In this document: one piece after another, positions 37,473-51,477 of the stretch
Layout: every line of letters starts with the position of its first letter
Numbering within the stretch: position 1 is the stretch's first letter
Assembly: GCA_013365365.1 (NCBI GenBank)
Contig: JABVXU010000265.1
Span: forward strand, 1-64,000
Origin: Cruorifilaria tuberocauda
Lineage: Eukaryota > Nematoda > Chromadorea > Rhabditida > Onchocercidae
Direction: 5' to 3'
DNA length: 64,000 nt
Program-made: the position numbers and the translations under genes
The notes under the pieces: model-generated
Databases searched by the model: none
What the model saw: only the letters and a program-made list of their open reading frames with translations
Told to the model about the DNA's origin: nothing

Positions 37473-40400
37473 TTATAGTTTTCCATGACATAATGGACAA
37501 AATTGCAATGAATTAATTTCCTGTTCGTAGGCGCGATGTTTACAGGTGGAACAAAGCCAGAATTGATCAGTGAGAAGCGGTCGACCGGTTGCCACACATG
37601 TCGGGAATTTGATATCACACGACGGACATACCTGGCAATAATCTTGAATGTTTGCGTAGCATCCCGTGCATTTCACTTTATTCATTTGTGTATCTTTCGG
37701 TGGATATCTATAATTATTAATTAATACTTTGAATGAATTCGCTTTCCTTTTTTCCACTTTGTTTGGGTGAAATGAAAAGTATTCTTACTTGGTAAAGATC
37801 TTCATTGCAAGTTTTTTATAAGTTTCCTTCTCATATACTGTAAATGTTTCCAAACTTTCCAATTTAATGAATGCACGACTACATACTGCAAATTGTCGCG
37901 CAGCGCAACTCGATAAAGCTACAAATAATCTAGTTAGAAATTTATCGAGAGTAAGTAAGGAACAATCATTTATTGATTGAAAAATAAATTTACAGATCTG
38001 ACAGTACCATGTATTTTCGCCTAACTATTTGAAACTCAAACAATCTCCAATTAAAAATTCAAATTTTATATATCAGTAGAAAAACAATTCCAATATCAAC
38101 AACCAAGAAGGGAATAAATTTCAGCCGGATCGATGAGATCTTCATAGTCCGTCAAATGTATCGCTGTTATCATTGCTCGATCCACGTCACCTATAAGTTT
38201 TTCTTGATTCAACTCGAACGAATTTGTGAAATTCTTCAAAAACTATTCTATTAAAATCGAATGAAAAAGAATAAAATACACTTTTGAAAGTGAAACATTA
38301 ATTTAAATGAAAATTATGATTAATTAATAAATACAATAATGAAGATAGGAGTTCGAGAATTTCATCAAACGACAAATTTTTCTACAAAAGATTTAATCAA
38401 ATATCACAATATTTTCTTGTTAATATTCATTCTTTGAAAACAAACTTCTGTAAAGTTTTATGTTTTTTCAGAAGAATTAGAAAAGTAACCGTTATAGAGT
38501 TGCCGATGTGCAAGCATGTAAAAGTGATATGCTTCAGCACCATGCCATGCGTTATCAATGAGAGTGCTATCAGCAAGCGAAATTTTGCAGTCCACTTCTA
38601 GCAATCCTTTTAGAGCTATTTCTGCCTGAAATATAAATATTTTATTCCTGAAATTTGAAGTTTTCATATTCATCCAACAGTTTTCCTCTTTTTTGTTTAC
38701 TTAAGCTTGTGATTTTTCCAATTTCGTTATTGAATAAATTAAAAAGACTTCTAACTGTCGGAGAACAATGTGAAAGATTTAAAAGATTTGAAGGTGTGGA
38801 ATATGAAAGAAGTATAAAACCTAACATCAGATTTCTTTATCAAGTCCTTAGCAATTTCTGATTTACTTTGTTCGCGATACTGTTCAACAAGTATAGCACC
38901 CATTACGTAAAGTTTTTTTAAACGTAAAGTTTCGGCCTGCTTTACACGTTCATCATGTGCTATCTAAAAATAAAATAATTCAATAAACTTTTATTCTCTT
39001 ATGCGAAAAATAAATAAAACGGCGGAAATTTTCAGCAAAAGAATTATTCTGCCAAAAAATATAATTTTTAATATTAATTAAAAACATTAAAATTAGTCGT
39101 TAATCAAAAGAAATTCGGTAAAATATTTATTCATATAGGTGATTGACATGTAACCTGATTCCAGCATACTATGTTGGAATGTCACTAATCAAATCATATG
39201 ATAGGTCGCACTTATATGTATACAAATAAAAGTAAATAACTGGTAAGGATTATAATCAGTTCATGTCAGGAATATTTCAAGTGAGAGTCATACTAATTGG
39301 GAATTGAAACTTCTTCGCTCCTGTTCTTACTGCTTCATCAGATAACTTGTTACAGAAATTAAATTAAAAGAAACTGTGAAAATGATTAGAAGCATACATC
39401 AAAAACAATACGAGCTGCTTCTAAATATTTGCCAGCTCTTCGATAAAGCTGTACAGCTGCTAACGTTTTCTCGTTGCTTCCTACAAAAACTATTAATCAT
39501 TGCTTTTCAATTGCATCTAATTCATACGGCCCACAACTTTTCAACATTCATTTCATTACAAAAAAGTTAAAAATATATTATTCATTAATTCTGATATTTC
39601 ATTTAAAACAATTCATCTAAAAATTATATATCATTATTGTTGTATTGTTTAAGCTTAGATATAGCAATATTGATCGTACCCTTATCACATGCACTCGCTA
39701 TTGTATCCACACTTAAGCATTCCTGACAAAACTTTTCTGTATTTTGTCAACATCGATAATACCATCTATTTCTCAATAATACATAATATGAAATAGTGTT
39801 TTTATCTTAGGAACTAATGAATATAAAGATAAATGAAAGAAATCCAATCCCTAAATAATATTGAATACCTGTCAGTTGTTCAGCATAACGGTCAAGTAGT
39901 AAGTGGACATCTCGTAGATTATACGTCCTGGACAGTTGGACCGCTTGTTCCCATTGATTCAATTGTATGCAAGCATCCAATGCTTCATTTAGCATACCAC
40001 ACTGAACAAATCAATTCTAATTCTATTGCATGATGGTGTTATCAGTGTTAGTCCAAATCATTTTCATCATTTCTGCGATAAAAGTTATCACTTCTATATC
40101 AATTATCACTCTCGAAGAATGCATGAACGTCTTATTCTCTCTGAATTGTAGTCAATTACAGAGAATGATTTTAAGGAACTTTATTTTCTCTTGAGAATTT
40201 TGATAATAATGTTAAGATATCATCGATCATACACCCTTACTTTTTTAGCAGTAAAACATCATTTTCATGGTGTAAAAAAAAAGAAAAATGTGCGTTTGCT
40301 TAGTTCTATTTTATTTTCTAGAACTGTTAAGTTTTAAAGCAATCAGATAGCTCAAAATAAATTTAATGCCTTTAACGAAAATTAATTGGGATGAAAGAGT

Positions 40401-43400
40401 CTTAAATGATTACTCGTACGAAACACTGTGTTGCTTGCTCACACAAACCGGCACTAAGGAAAATTTCACCAATTTCCTGCAATTAAAAATTTTAAATCCT
40501 TATCAACAAGTGTGATAGCGACACTAAAAAAATTGTTGATAGAAATTTAATCTAAATCAAACTTTATTTTCCTCTGATTACTCTAATCATATTTTATTAC
40601 TTTAAAATAATTTCGATTCCATAGGAAGAAAACTGACGAAATTAATGAGTACTTTTCTGCCGACTACTAAGAAAAGATTCCGGATAATTGCTAATTAGTA
40701 TTTAACTAATTAAATTACATATTTAGAAATTGTGGGCTGAAGCTGATAATATTTAAAATTTACCGCGATAAGTTTGTCTCCATCGGGCAAACGTTTTGCC
40801 AATGATTCCATACTGTCATAATTATCATTCATTAGATAGCATCGAATCAATTGCTTGTGATTTTCTCCTTTCTCGTAATAACTTTGCGCTTGTTTCCTGA
40901 AATGAATTTATCATTCCAAAAACAAATTCTTGTCAAAAATCAATATATCATTTTATCATATTGAAATAATAAATAACCATATTGAAAGGTTTTATCACAT
41001 CAAATATTGCTAGCTTAAAGAATGATAAATTTCAAGTTTGATCACCGAGATGTCATGATATGTTGAATCTAATTAAATTCAAGAAAATTTCATCATCATC
41101 GTTATCATACCACTTTTGACGTTCAGCATAATAATCACCGACATGATTCCATGCCTTCTTCAATAATTGATCATCACCCGGTTGTCTGCTTTTTTGTAAA
41201 ATTTCCGCGATTCGAAACCAATCATTCATTTTTTTTCTAAGTTCAATTGCTAAATCACGTCGATCATTTTCCATATAAATTTTTTCCGCCTCGTCGATAT
41301 GCCCATAAAATGTTGCAACTTCAGCCTTTTTAAAGCCATCATGCTAGGAATATTTACAATAAAAATGGTGGAATTTTATTTTTTCTACAATAATTTTAGA
41401 TGACAAACGGTCTGAGATGCTGTGAGAAGATAAATTAGCAATAAATAGACAACTTTGTAATAATTATAATATGATATATTTACTTGTAAAGCATTTATCC
41501 GTTTGATAAGTTGTATTCCGGCATAATCTTTCAACATGACGAATGCATGTTCCGCAACAACTGTATCCAGACGATTTAATGCTACCTCAGCTAACAATGC
41601 CCATAATTTGGGATGATTATTTTTTTCGATAAATGCTGTTGCTTCTTGAATTTTCATCTTCTCTAATAAACTTTTCACGTTTCGAAGTAACTAAAGAAAT
41701 CTATCAAAAATATACTTTAAGGACTCGAATTTCTATTAAACAAAGCTAACAGACAGCTTTGATTCTCTGTGCCAAAACGAGAAGCTTCAACAATTGCAAA
41801 TTTATTTTCATTTCAATGGCTTTATTTCATCAGTGATTAGAATAGAAGTTAGGCACTCTTAAATTATTACAGTACCTTGATTTCGACGTCAATGATGAAA
41901 GATTTATGCGGCGTTTCAGGATTTTTCATCAATTCATCGAGCAGTACGGTACGGACAACAAGATTCTTGAAAGAGCAAATGTAGCCATTGTTGACAATCG
42001 GTTCTTCAGTTTCTTTATTTCGTACAACGTAGAGTCTCGTTTTTTCCATTACCGCTATCGTATCATCCTTCTCCTCAAATACAATTAATTAAAACGTGAT
42101 TCCAGTAATGTGGTATGTAGCCAAGGTTTATTCTTTCACACTCAGTTTTACATGTATTCATTTAATGTACTTAAATTTAATGCTAATTTACACGAGTATC
42201 ACTGATTAAGGACAAGTATTTATTAGTATTTGATAGAAAACAATCAGTAATCGATAAGTTTACTGCAATTCTGGTCAATTGTGAATACGAAAAAAGATTT
42301 CGGTCTGGAAGAAACATACATGGTGATCAGAGGTCGGTTAAAATTTTCAATTTTTGCTCAAACAATCTAATTTAAATAAGTAGTACTTAAACACATTTTC
42401 GGAATTCGTTTCGAATAAAAGTGAATTTTCGGCGAAAACAATCTATCACTAGATATTATATATCTTTTTTGTTCTTATTTTCTCATTTCGAATTTGAAAA
42501 TTATTTTAAAATTGTATCTTTTACCGAATCCCATTTAATATTCCAAACATCATTTCGCTCAAGATACAATGATAGTACGGTATTATCGCGTAATTCAAAT
42601 AATTTTAATCCTTTTGCAGTAAGTGCAGCCAATCGTGTTCCATTACAGTTCAATTCCAGCTTTTCCGTACGACAACCCAAATTAAGAGTTGATTGCAGTG
42701 TTACTTCTGGTAGTGAGTAATAATTAGCCATTCCAGAATTTCGACACTGCAATTATTCCTTTTTCTTTAAATGATAATTTCACGTCTTCTGTTATTAGTA
42801 CACGTAGTTTGCGTCACACTTTTATCATATTATTAGGAGTAAATTTTTGATTAAAAAACTTACAACCAGAAAGAAGTTTTTCGAGATTCCAATTGCACAT
42901 ATTTCATCTTTAAATTGCTGAAATAAATTTTGAGCAATGATCGAGTAAAATAATTTTTTTTAGCGAAGAATCATAAAATCCCGCATATCTCCTTGCTAAT
43001 TAACTTAATAGGTGAGCAAGGGATTAAGAATGCTGCATTATTAAAATGTTTCCGATAAAATACAAAACTTTTAATACTTGAGATTTTTTTCGCATAAGAT
43101 TCAAAGAAGTTTTATCGATTTCGTCAGTTTCATCAATAAAGTGTAATCTGAAATTTTGTTAACACTGTGAAATTTATTAAAACAAGGTTAAATTGAATGG
43201 AGATTGAATATTTATTGAAAGTATTGAAGAAATCAGATTCTATTTTCAATCAAAAAAGTAAGAAATAATTACTTTTGATCATTTTGAACTGAATTATCAG
43301 CACTTAAATTAATTGCTGCACGATTTGTCGCACACGGAATGTTATACTGCCAAATAGTGAATGATAAATTATTTGCGATGACAACTTCAGAATCATTCAT

Positions 43401-46400
43401 TACCACATGCTTTGGCTCTAAATTGATATATTTGGAATCGATTGTTGTTCCAATGCCATTGCAAACTTGCATAAGATACTAGAAATAAATTACTCTGACT
43501 TTAACAATAACCTAATAAACACCTAATTATTCAATTCTTTCTTTATCATTTATACTATTTTATTTTTGTTGCTTATTTTGCTAGTATTATAATATTTAAA
43601 CCACAAAATTCATGAATATAAATCTAGAACAAAGCCGTTATTAGCATCAATTGCTTCATGTCTATACTTATGTTTGTAGTTAAAATTATTAATCTAAAAT
43701 GAGTAGATGGTAAGTGATATCGGTGATAAGAGTGATAAGTGAAGAAACCTGGCCAAATTGATTCTCGACACGTGATATCAGAATGCAATGTTCATTGGAT
43801 GCAGCCAATGCAACAATCGGTTTTGCGTATTGCAAATAAACTTCTTCAAGTTTTGTTTGAAAAAAAACCACGCAATTCTCTTTACTTTCTTTTTCGTATG
43901 AATAAATCACCGTTTGATCGCAATACGCCCACTAAAAATAAAATTTAAAAATTACTTTGAAAACATTATGCTATTATCACGTGTATTTAAAAAAATTTCA
44001 GCCATAATCCAATTTAGCTTTTCCTTTCAGAGAACATTTTAAAGAAATTGAGAAATATTGCACCATCTTTCAACGAATCTTTGACAAGTCTTTCTGCTAA
44101 TTTGAATAATTTACTTAATAATTTATCCATTATCGCATCATTGAATTCTAAATATATTCTTTTTAAATTCTGCTATAGCATATATTGCAATTGTGATATT
44201 TTTAGTGGCTACTTTATAATCCGGTCGAATGTTAGCAAAGAACAAATGACTATCCACTGCAGCACAAAGTCGTAAACCATCACTTTCCCAAGATATATCC
44301 GTAATTGATTGACCCGGTATTGATAAATTTCTTAAAGGCTAAAATTCGACAAATGAGAAGAGCTGAAGAACTTTTTTTAAGTTAATACCTATTCTACAGA
44401 AAAACAAAGCACTATCCCTAAAAAGTTGGAATTTGCGACAGCTTATAATAAAGTAATTAATAAATACCGAAAATTTAAATTTATAATCAAAGAAAAAAAT
44501 CTCCAAAAGTGGAATATATGAGATGATAGAACCAGTTAACCTCGCCATAAGCAGTAGCGAAATGTATCATGCATTTTTCATCTTCTGAATCAATCTGTAA
44601 ACCGCAAATTGCAAGCATTGAACCATCCGGTGACCAACGAGCTTTACTGAGAATCATATTTGGTAGTTTGATGATTACCGGATCTGAATAAATCAACAGT
44701 TGCTACTACAACTATTTTTTTTTGTTTTTTTCTTTTGCTATCAAACGTTACATTTTTATTTGCATTGTAATATTACTAACTTGAATCATTTTCATGTCTC
44801 ATTAATTGTACAATACCATGATTGTAAGCAACAAGAAATCGCGGTCGATCATCCGGAATATGAACTCGCCGTGATACCGAAAATTTAACAATTAATATAA
44901 ATCGTCGAAATTAATATATATTATTTCAATGGTAAAAAAGAAAGAAGAGCGATTTTTTAATTAATAAAATATTGATAATATTTAGGATCTTTTCACACTT
45001 CCAACACATAACTAATACACCCAACAATTATAAAGTTTAATCAAAACTAGCCTGATAATTGCCCGAATATTTGTTTAATTGAGGTGATAGACTAAACCAT
45101 TCCGCAGAGACAATTGTAATACGACGTAAGTCTTCTAAAATAAAATTTTTATTCAGCATTTCATCGATTTGAATTCATTTCTTTGGATAAAAACAAAAGA
45201 AAAAGATTTATAATTAAAAATAGCTCACTGTTTAAAGCTGTTTCCAATTCAACATTTTCAATGCAAACCATGCGTAGCTTATGCATAAATGAGCCTGCCG
45301 CATCGTAAGCATGTATTTCGCCATCTATCATACCAAACAATACCATTGTTGAATCTCCCGACCACTGGAATATTTTAAATTCATACAAATTGTAATCAAG
45401 AATGAAAATACATTATTTTAATTAAATGCAAAATACATCAATTATCAATAATGAATCTTAAATCATCAAGAAAATTTTTTTTGAAATTACCAATAATTTT
45501 AGAAAAATGAGAGCATATATTCCAGAAAGAAATAAAAAATTCTTCATAAAAATTTATTAAACTCATATAATTTTTATTAAAATTAAAATCTTTCAACGGG
45601 CATATAGTGCAGTCTTAATGTTATCAAAGCTAAAATTTATTACAGCGTACTTTTTTTTTGAAATTGTGAGTTCCATCAAATCTCATGCGTCATTTTTTAA
45701 ATAATTTATTCTTTTAAAATTAACTTAGCTAAAAACGAACACAAAGTTTAACCAAATTACTGGCAATATTTTTATTCCATAAACGATTTCCATCAACTGA
45801 GCCAACAATTGCTTGTCCTAGAAGAGAATTATTGCTGCTTAAAATTTTTCAGTTTTTCAAAAGAGTGGAAAAAATTTCATGAGTTGGTGAAGTGAAAAAG
45901 GATAAAATTTCTAAGGTTCTTTCATCATTGACAGTTTCAGTTTAAATTTTTTGAGATCATTCATTTGAAAGAATCGCAAATATTTCAGAATATACTCATT
46001 CTATTTTTTACAAAAAAAAAACTTTCAACTAATTAAAATTTCTTCAGTTTCACTTTCAGACATGGCTTTATTCCTTTCTCGATTAATTTAATATATCCAA
46101 CATTTTTATGCAATCATCATATCATGTGCCATTTTCAATTATCTTATCCGGATCAATTCACTAATCCTATCATTCTGATACAATTTGGCATTCAAACATA
46201 TCATATACTGTGGAAAGATATGATATTAATATGATATCTTTTAAAAAATTTATAATTAACTCTGCTAGGGCAGTAGAAGCAGTCAGAAAAGGTACCCAGA
46301 TGATATGATAAGTATTACTTATTATAATATGATATTGTAATTGAATAATTATTATTTACTAGTGTAATGCTACATTGAAAAAGGTATCACTCATTTTAAA

Positions 46401-47566
46401 AGTTGAATCAATTGCTTTAAGCTATAACTGGTGTTTGAATGTTAAATAATTAATTGCAATAATTAAATTACAAACCATCCTCATAGGCAATAGCAATTTT
46501 GGTACCATTATGACTCCATGCCATATCAACCACAATTGATTTATTCCTCTTATTGATCATTTCTTCATACCAGCTATCACCTTGTGTTAACCAAACAATA
46601 ATCAATCCATTACTATCACATGTTGTCAACTTCCGATAACTTTCATTCCATTCCGCTATGTGGACAGTGTTCGAATGTCCATCTAAATTTTGATTCACCG
46701 ACAAATTGCTTGATACTGTCGATGGTGAAGCGTTGTTACTTGCTGCAAAATTAACCTCAATCCTTTTTTGCCTCCCATATGACTGATTGCATTAGTAATT
46801 TGCTTATATTTGAAAAGTGGATTTTGATTTTTTTTAAAGAAGAAAAACGGAGTTCCTAAGCTAAAGTTTTCTTCGAAGGCAAAAAAAGTAGAAATTAAAT
46901 GTTAAAATATTAAAAGTTCCATGGTCTATCAATTATTCAAATATTGAGCATTTCTAAGCATAGCTTTTTTTCTTGCTTCCTCAAATGAAAATTTCAATAT
47001 TTTTCCACTTTGTCTTTGGCAATGTTTAAATAAGCCACAAACAAAATATTGCTAACCTGAATTTGTCGGTAATTTAAGGATTTTGAGGAGTCCTTGATTT
47101 CCACCGACTGCAATGTATCCCGCTGATTTCATCCATGATACACAATGTAGCTTAGTATTGTTTGGAATTGAAATCTGAAATATTATACTGAAAATATTCC
47201 AAAAAGTTTTACCATAATTTGATCGATAAAATTAAAGAAAATTTTTTGATTTACAAAAATAAAGTTTTTCCATCGATGAAATCTGGAATTGTAGTATTAG
47301 TTTCAGTCATAAGCAGTACTCAGTAATTAGTTGTCAATTTCATCCACTTACATGAAATTGCAATACTCCTTTAATAATCAAGTATTTTATTCATATTGTT
47401 AATTATCATGATAAGATATCATCAAAAGATAGATTGTGAACTTTAATCAGTCATCTAATGAAGCATGATTGAAGTATAAATATCGATGAATTTTTCTTCG
47501 CTTTTTTTCATAATAAATGAAAAAAATTAAACAGATAACCTTTTTGCTTAAGTATACGAATATCAT
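37473..47566 (-). CDS. ifta-1: Intraflagellar transport protein IFT121 / WDR35 (IFT-A complex)
   Basis: 26 minus-strand exons in consistent phase encode 1189 residues, close to human WDR35 (about 1170-1180). From the 5' end: 47540-47566, 47057-47174, 46476-46742, 45741-45817, 45229-45364, 45048-45134, 44781-44864, 44541-44683, 44213-44338, 43749-43931, 43273-43478, 43078-43147, 42864-42917, 42525-42746, 41876-42073, 41484-41690, 41111-41343, 40764-40896, 40420-40476, 39869-40001, 39398-39480, 38826-38963, 38490-38625, 38104-38190, 37789-37918, 37473-37707. The protein starts [15 protein letters not shown]. Residues 1 to about 600 form WD40 propellers ([34 protein letters not shown]). Then comes a TPR-like solenoid ([30 protein letters not shown]) and a C-terminal zinc-finger-like region with CTGC, CQVCPSC, CSTC and CPLC. 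IFT-A drives retrograde transport in cilia, in nematodes only in sensory neurons. The weakest boundary is the 42073 acceptor (42070 is equally possible). Confidence 0.95.
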
Positions 47567-47666
47567 CTGTTCTGCAAAATGAATTTGAGAAAAAAAATTG
47601 AAATTTGAAGTATCGATTATTTAACCAAACTGAAATAGCTATTAATAAGTGCTTGTCCTATTTGCT

Positions 47667-47680
47667 GTTACTATGGCAAT
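47667..47680 (-). promoter_or_regulatory. X-box (RFX/DAF-19 site) upstream of IFT121
   Basis: On the gene's strand ATTGCCATAGTAAC fits the nematode X-box consensus RYYNYYATRRNRAC at all 14 positions. It lies 101-114 bp upstream of the start codon, within the window usual for DAF-19-controlled ciliary genes in C. elegans. The match is read directly; the regulatory role follows from established knowledge of ciliary gene promoters. Confidence 0.7.
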
Positions 47681-50600
47681 CAGTCCTAGCTGCTTATTGT
47701 TTATGGTTTATATATTTACAAGATAGCACTTCAAATTTAATATTTGCCAATCAAAATTCGATGCTCAATGACAAAAATTGAATAAAAAGGTCAGGATAAC
47801 AGTGAAATTCGCTACTTCTATAAAGATATATGAAAGGAAAAATACCAAACAAATTTATTTTTATAATTGGCAAATGGAAATTTTGATAATGCTTTTCAAT
47901 TATCAAAATATTTCTACGATGTAAATATAATTATATCTAAATATAATTATCTTTAGTGCGATTATAAAAGCGTTCCAACCATTGTAAATGAAGTGTGAAA
48001 TTTTAATTATTAGAAGAAATTCAAATTTGGATAATAATTAAAAAACAAATAAGTTAATTGAATTTTCGGAACGAAGCTATTGATTATGCGTATTATGCTG
48101 AAAAGAACATTGAGATATTTATTCTAAGGAATTTTTCTAAGGAAAGAAAAATAACTATAAAATTTCGAAATTCATTAATAAAAATTGCCAAGATATAACT
48201 CTAATACTCTGTTTGGTGAAAACTAAAGTGTCAGTTTCAAATTTTATTAATTTTCAATTCATCAAAATTTCATTTTTCATTCAATGAAAACTTTTCTTAC
48301 TTATAGCATCTGATGATAATATCATAAATAATCTCGACAAATTAATTATTTACTGATATTATCGTATCTTTACCGTAAGCGAATTGGTTTATATATCGAT
48401 CCTTTCAGGAAATGAAGAATCTTTCATAATAGCTTTTTTATTTTAATTAACTCTTATTGAAACGTTGATAATTTTAATTTCGAGTTCAATTTTGAATAAT
48501 GAAGAAAATTAAATGCTAATTCGAAAAAAAGAAAGATAGGATAAAATATTAAGTTTGAAAGAGATATATATTTATGAAAATTATTTTTGAATATTAATGA
48601 GCAAATATTAATTCAGTTTGTTCAAATCTTTAATTTTAACTCAGTGAAAAATTTTTTAATTGAAACACATTCTTTTTTTGAAACGTTGATAATTTTAATT
48701 TCGAGTTCAATCATTTTTCACGTTTCTAATTCCGTTATCTTTTTCATCAAGTAATTTTTCAATGTCCATCACTATGTAATGATAACCAACTTTGATAAAA
48801 TTTGCAATATTATGTAAATATTTATTAAATTTAAGTTCCAAATAATTTTGGCTCTACTATTTTCGGAAGACTTATCAAAAATGTGTTTATTTTATTTTGA
48901 ATGTTGTTGTAATACTTATGGTTAACAGTTATTTAATCAAAAAGAAAAATTATTATAAATATGAAAAGAGAAGTTTCAATTAAAGTAGTCTTTTGTTGAG
49001 ATGAAATTTAAAAATGTGGACAAGTTGGATTAGCAATTATGTTAGTCATTTTAACATTTAAAAATAATTTTCTGGTAAATACAAATGCCAATTATTTCTT
49101 CAAAAATTTTCTTCTCTTTTGCTTTTCAAAATGAGCACTGATAATTTTAACATTTTTACAAAAATTGATTTTTGCTGTTATTATAATTCAGTCTGGATAA
49201 CAGCACAATTAATATTATCTTTTACTTTGGCGTTCCATTTAATAATAAAGTAAAACTTCTTTTCAGAAAAAATTTTGGTATAATTGAATAATTTTTTCAA
49301 AGTTCACTAGTTTAATTAAGAGTTTATCCTTCTTGAACGTTATGAAATAATTAATTATATTTTATGATCTGATAAACAGAGTCGATCATTTATAATTTCC
49401 TTTTAAATTCCTAAATGAGAAAGGTGCATAATAGTTTTCTGACTGGAATATTTGAGACAAATAACTTTTGTAGTATATTTTAGTACTTTTATTTTATTTT
49501 AAATAATTATTTTGATTTTTGACATTTGTTATTTTGCAGAGGAATGATCGAAACTGAACTGATTCTGAATAAGATAAGTAAACAACAAAAAATTAGTTTG
49601 CATTCTTTATTTGATTCATAAATCCAATTAAATAGTTGAAATAATTGTGAGGAATGCAAATGACTTAGATAAAATTTGAATGCAAAATTATTTGGGTTTG
49701 AACTAAAATTTCCCTGCTTCGTGAGAATTCGCTCAATGATAACAGAACAGAAAAATCAAAAAGGAAAATGGAATATTTCAAATTGACAGGAAACATTTTG
49801 AAATATATAAAAAAGAAAGTTATAATCTAAAATTTATTCCCGATAGCTTTTATAAGATGATGATGCTTATTTTGACCAAGTATTTTTTGAAAAATTTTCT
49901 GCCATTGTCAACATCAACGACTTTTAGAATTAATTAGCCATAAGTCACTAGTGTTTATCAGCATAGTATTCGTTGCACAAACTTTTATTTATATATAGTT
50001 TATTCACATAATGCCATATCATATAACAGTTTCTTAAGTATTTCATTGTAATTTCAGAATTTGATGATATAAAATAGTATTTGCTTATATATATAGTATT
50101 GCATATATCAAATGACTACAATTTTGAAGGTGTTTTTTTTAGATTCAAAATATTTTTGTTAGCATTTGATTGATATGTTTTAATTAAGAATTTTAGATTA
50201 TATAATATCACTTCTAATCACGAATATTTTTAATGAAAGTATATGCATGTTTACATACTATTACTTTCTTTTCTTTTCATATGGACAGTTTCTAAGCAAA
50301 TACATCGAAATAAAATAGTTTCAAAATTTAGAATGAATAAAATTTATGAAATGCAAATGTAATTCAGAACTTTTTCAAATACATTTGAGAAATCCAATGA
50401 TAGCGTAATCGTTTAAATTAACGAATTTTCAGTGCTGATATTGTCGTCGTTATCACAAATCGAAAATCGAACAGATCCTCTATCAAGCAAGAAGATATTT
50501 CACGAACATTGTTTTCATTCTTCCTTCGTTGTTCTTCTCCTCTAATTAATTATAATAAACAAATAGAAAATATATGTATTTCCAAGCAACCATATGTTTT

Positions 50601-50843
50601 CTCATTGCAAATATACACTCAATTGTTGCCTCAAATAGGTGACTGAATAGTAAATAACTATAGCTAACTAATTGGCTAGTTTTTTCTTACTCATGCAATA
50701 GCTAATAGTTCTGGTAGTTCTGTACCGTATATTTGACAGATTTATTTCCAAAAAAAATTTGCTTTTTTTTGATAAAATTTTTCCTAAAATAATTTTATTC
50801 TTCTATTGTATACCGATTAATTACCGTATCATAGGAAAAGTAA
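47681..50843. other. AT-rich intergenic region with a 34-bp direct repeat
   Basis: No supported coding sequence on either strand. It contains the IFT121 promoter side and a perfect 34-bp direct repeat at 48457-48490 and 48678-48711. Confidence 0.6.
48457..48711 (+). repeat. Perfect 34-bp direct repeat, copies 221 bp apart
   Basis: 48457-48490 and 48678-48711 are identical (both begin TTGAAACGTTGATAATTT). The bases just outside the copies differ. Non-coding context. Confidence 0.9.
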
Positions 50844-51477
50844 ATGTTGGCAAATGCTGAGCGGAAAAAACGAAGGTGGTGGTACGGTAGAAGCACAAAT
50901 CAACAATCAAAAAGAGCCATTGATAGAAGTAAATATTATCAGAAAGCAATTCTGGGTCCACATGCCAGTTTCCGGCTCAGAATACTTCAGGAACAAAATA
51001 TGCAATCCGTAAGCATTCATCAAAGTTTTCATTACCGCTTCACAATACATATATTTGTTTAATTATCCGTTTCATTTATTTATATTAGAGAATATTTTGG
51101 TTTTCATGTGCAAATTGTGCATTATACTACATAATATATATTCTGCTTTATATATGTATTGTCTACAATTTATGTGCATATTGATAAATCGAACGGTGAA
51201 TACTTGAGTAATTTTTCCAAAGTAATGAATATTGGATAGTTTCAAGCATTTATTCTTCGAAATCACTTTTTCCGAATAAATAAGAATGAAAAATTCGCTT
51301 CATTAAAAATGTTGAAATAAGGAAAAATTTGAATAATTTCATGTATTTCTTCATAATAGAATTTTATAACGGAAGTACGCGTACAACGACAAAAATTAAA
51401 CGAATTACAACATGGGAATTTAAACAAATTCAAATTTGGATTGTGTGCCATGCAAAAAGAAAAAGAAATATTGGGCG
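50844..51477 (+). CDS. Two exons of an unidentified plus-strand gene
   Basis: Exon 50844-51008 begins with ATG 12 bases after an acceptor-like ATCATAG and encodes 55 residues: a basic MLANAERKKRRWWYGR start, then GPHASFRLRILQEQNMQS. It ends at GTAAGC in phase 0. Exon 51360-51477 follows TCATAATAG and continues in phase 0 with NFITEVRVQRQKLNELQHGN to a GTAAGT donor in phase 1. The product so far (about 94 residues) is basic, Gln-rich and probably helical. The next exon was not found: the exon at 54687 has an incompatible acceptor phase, so at least one exon lies between if they belong together. Family not recognised. Confidence 0.5.
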
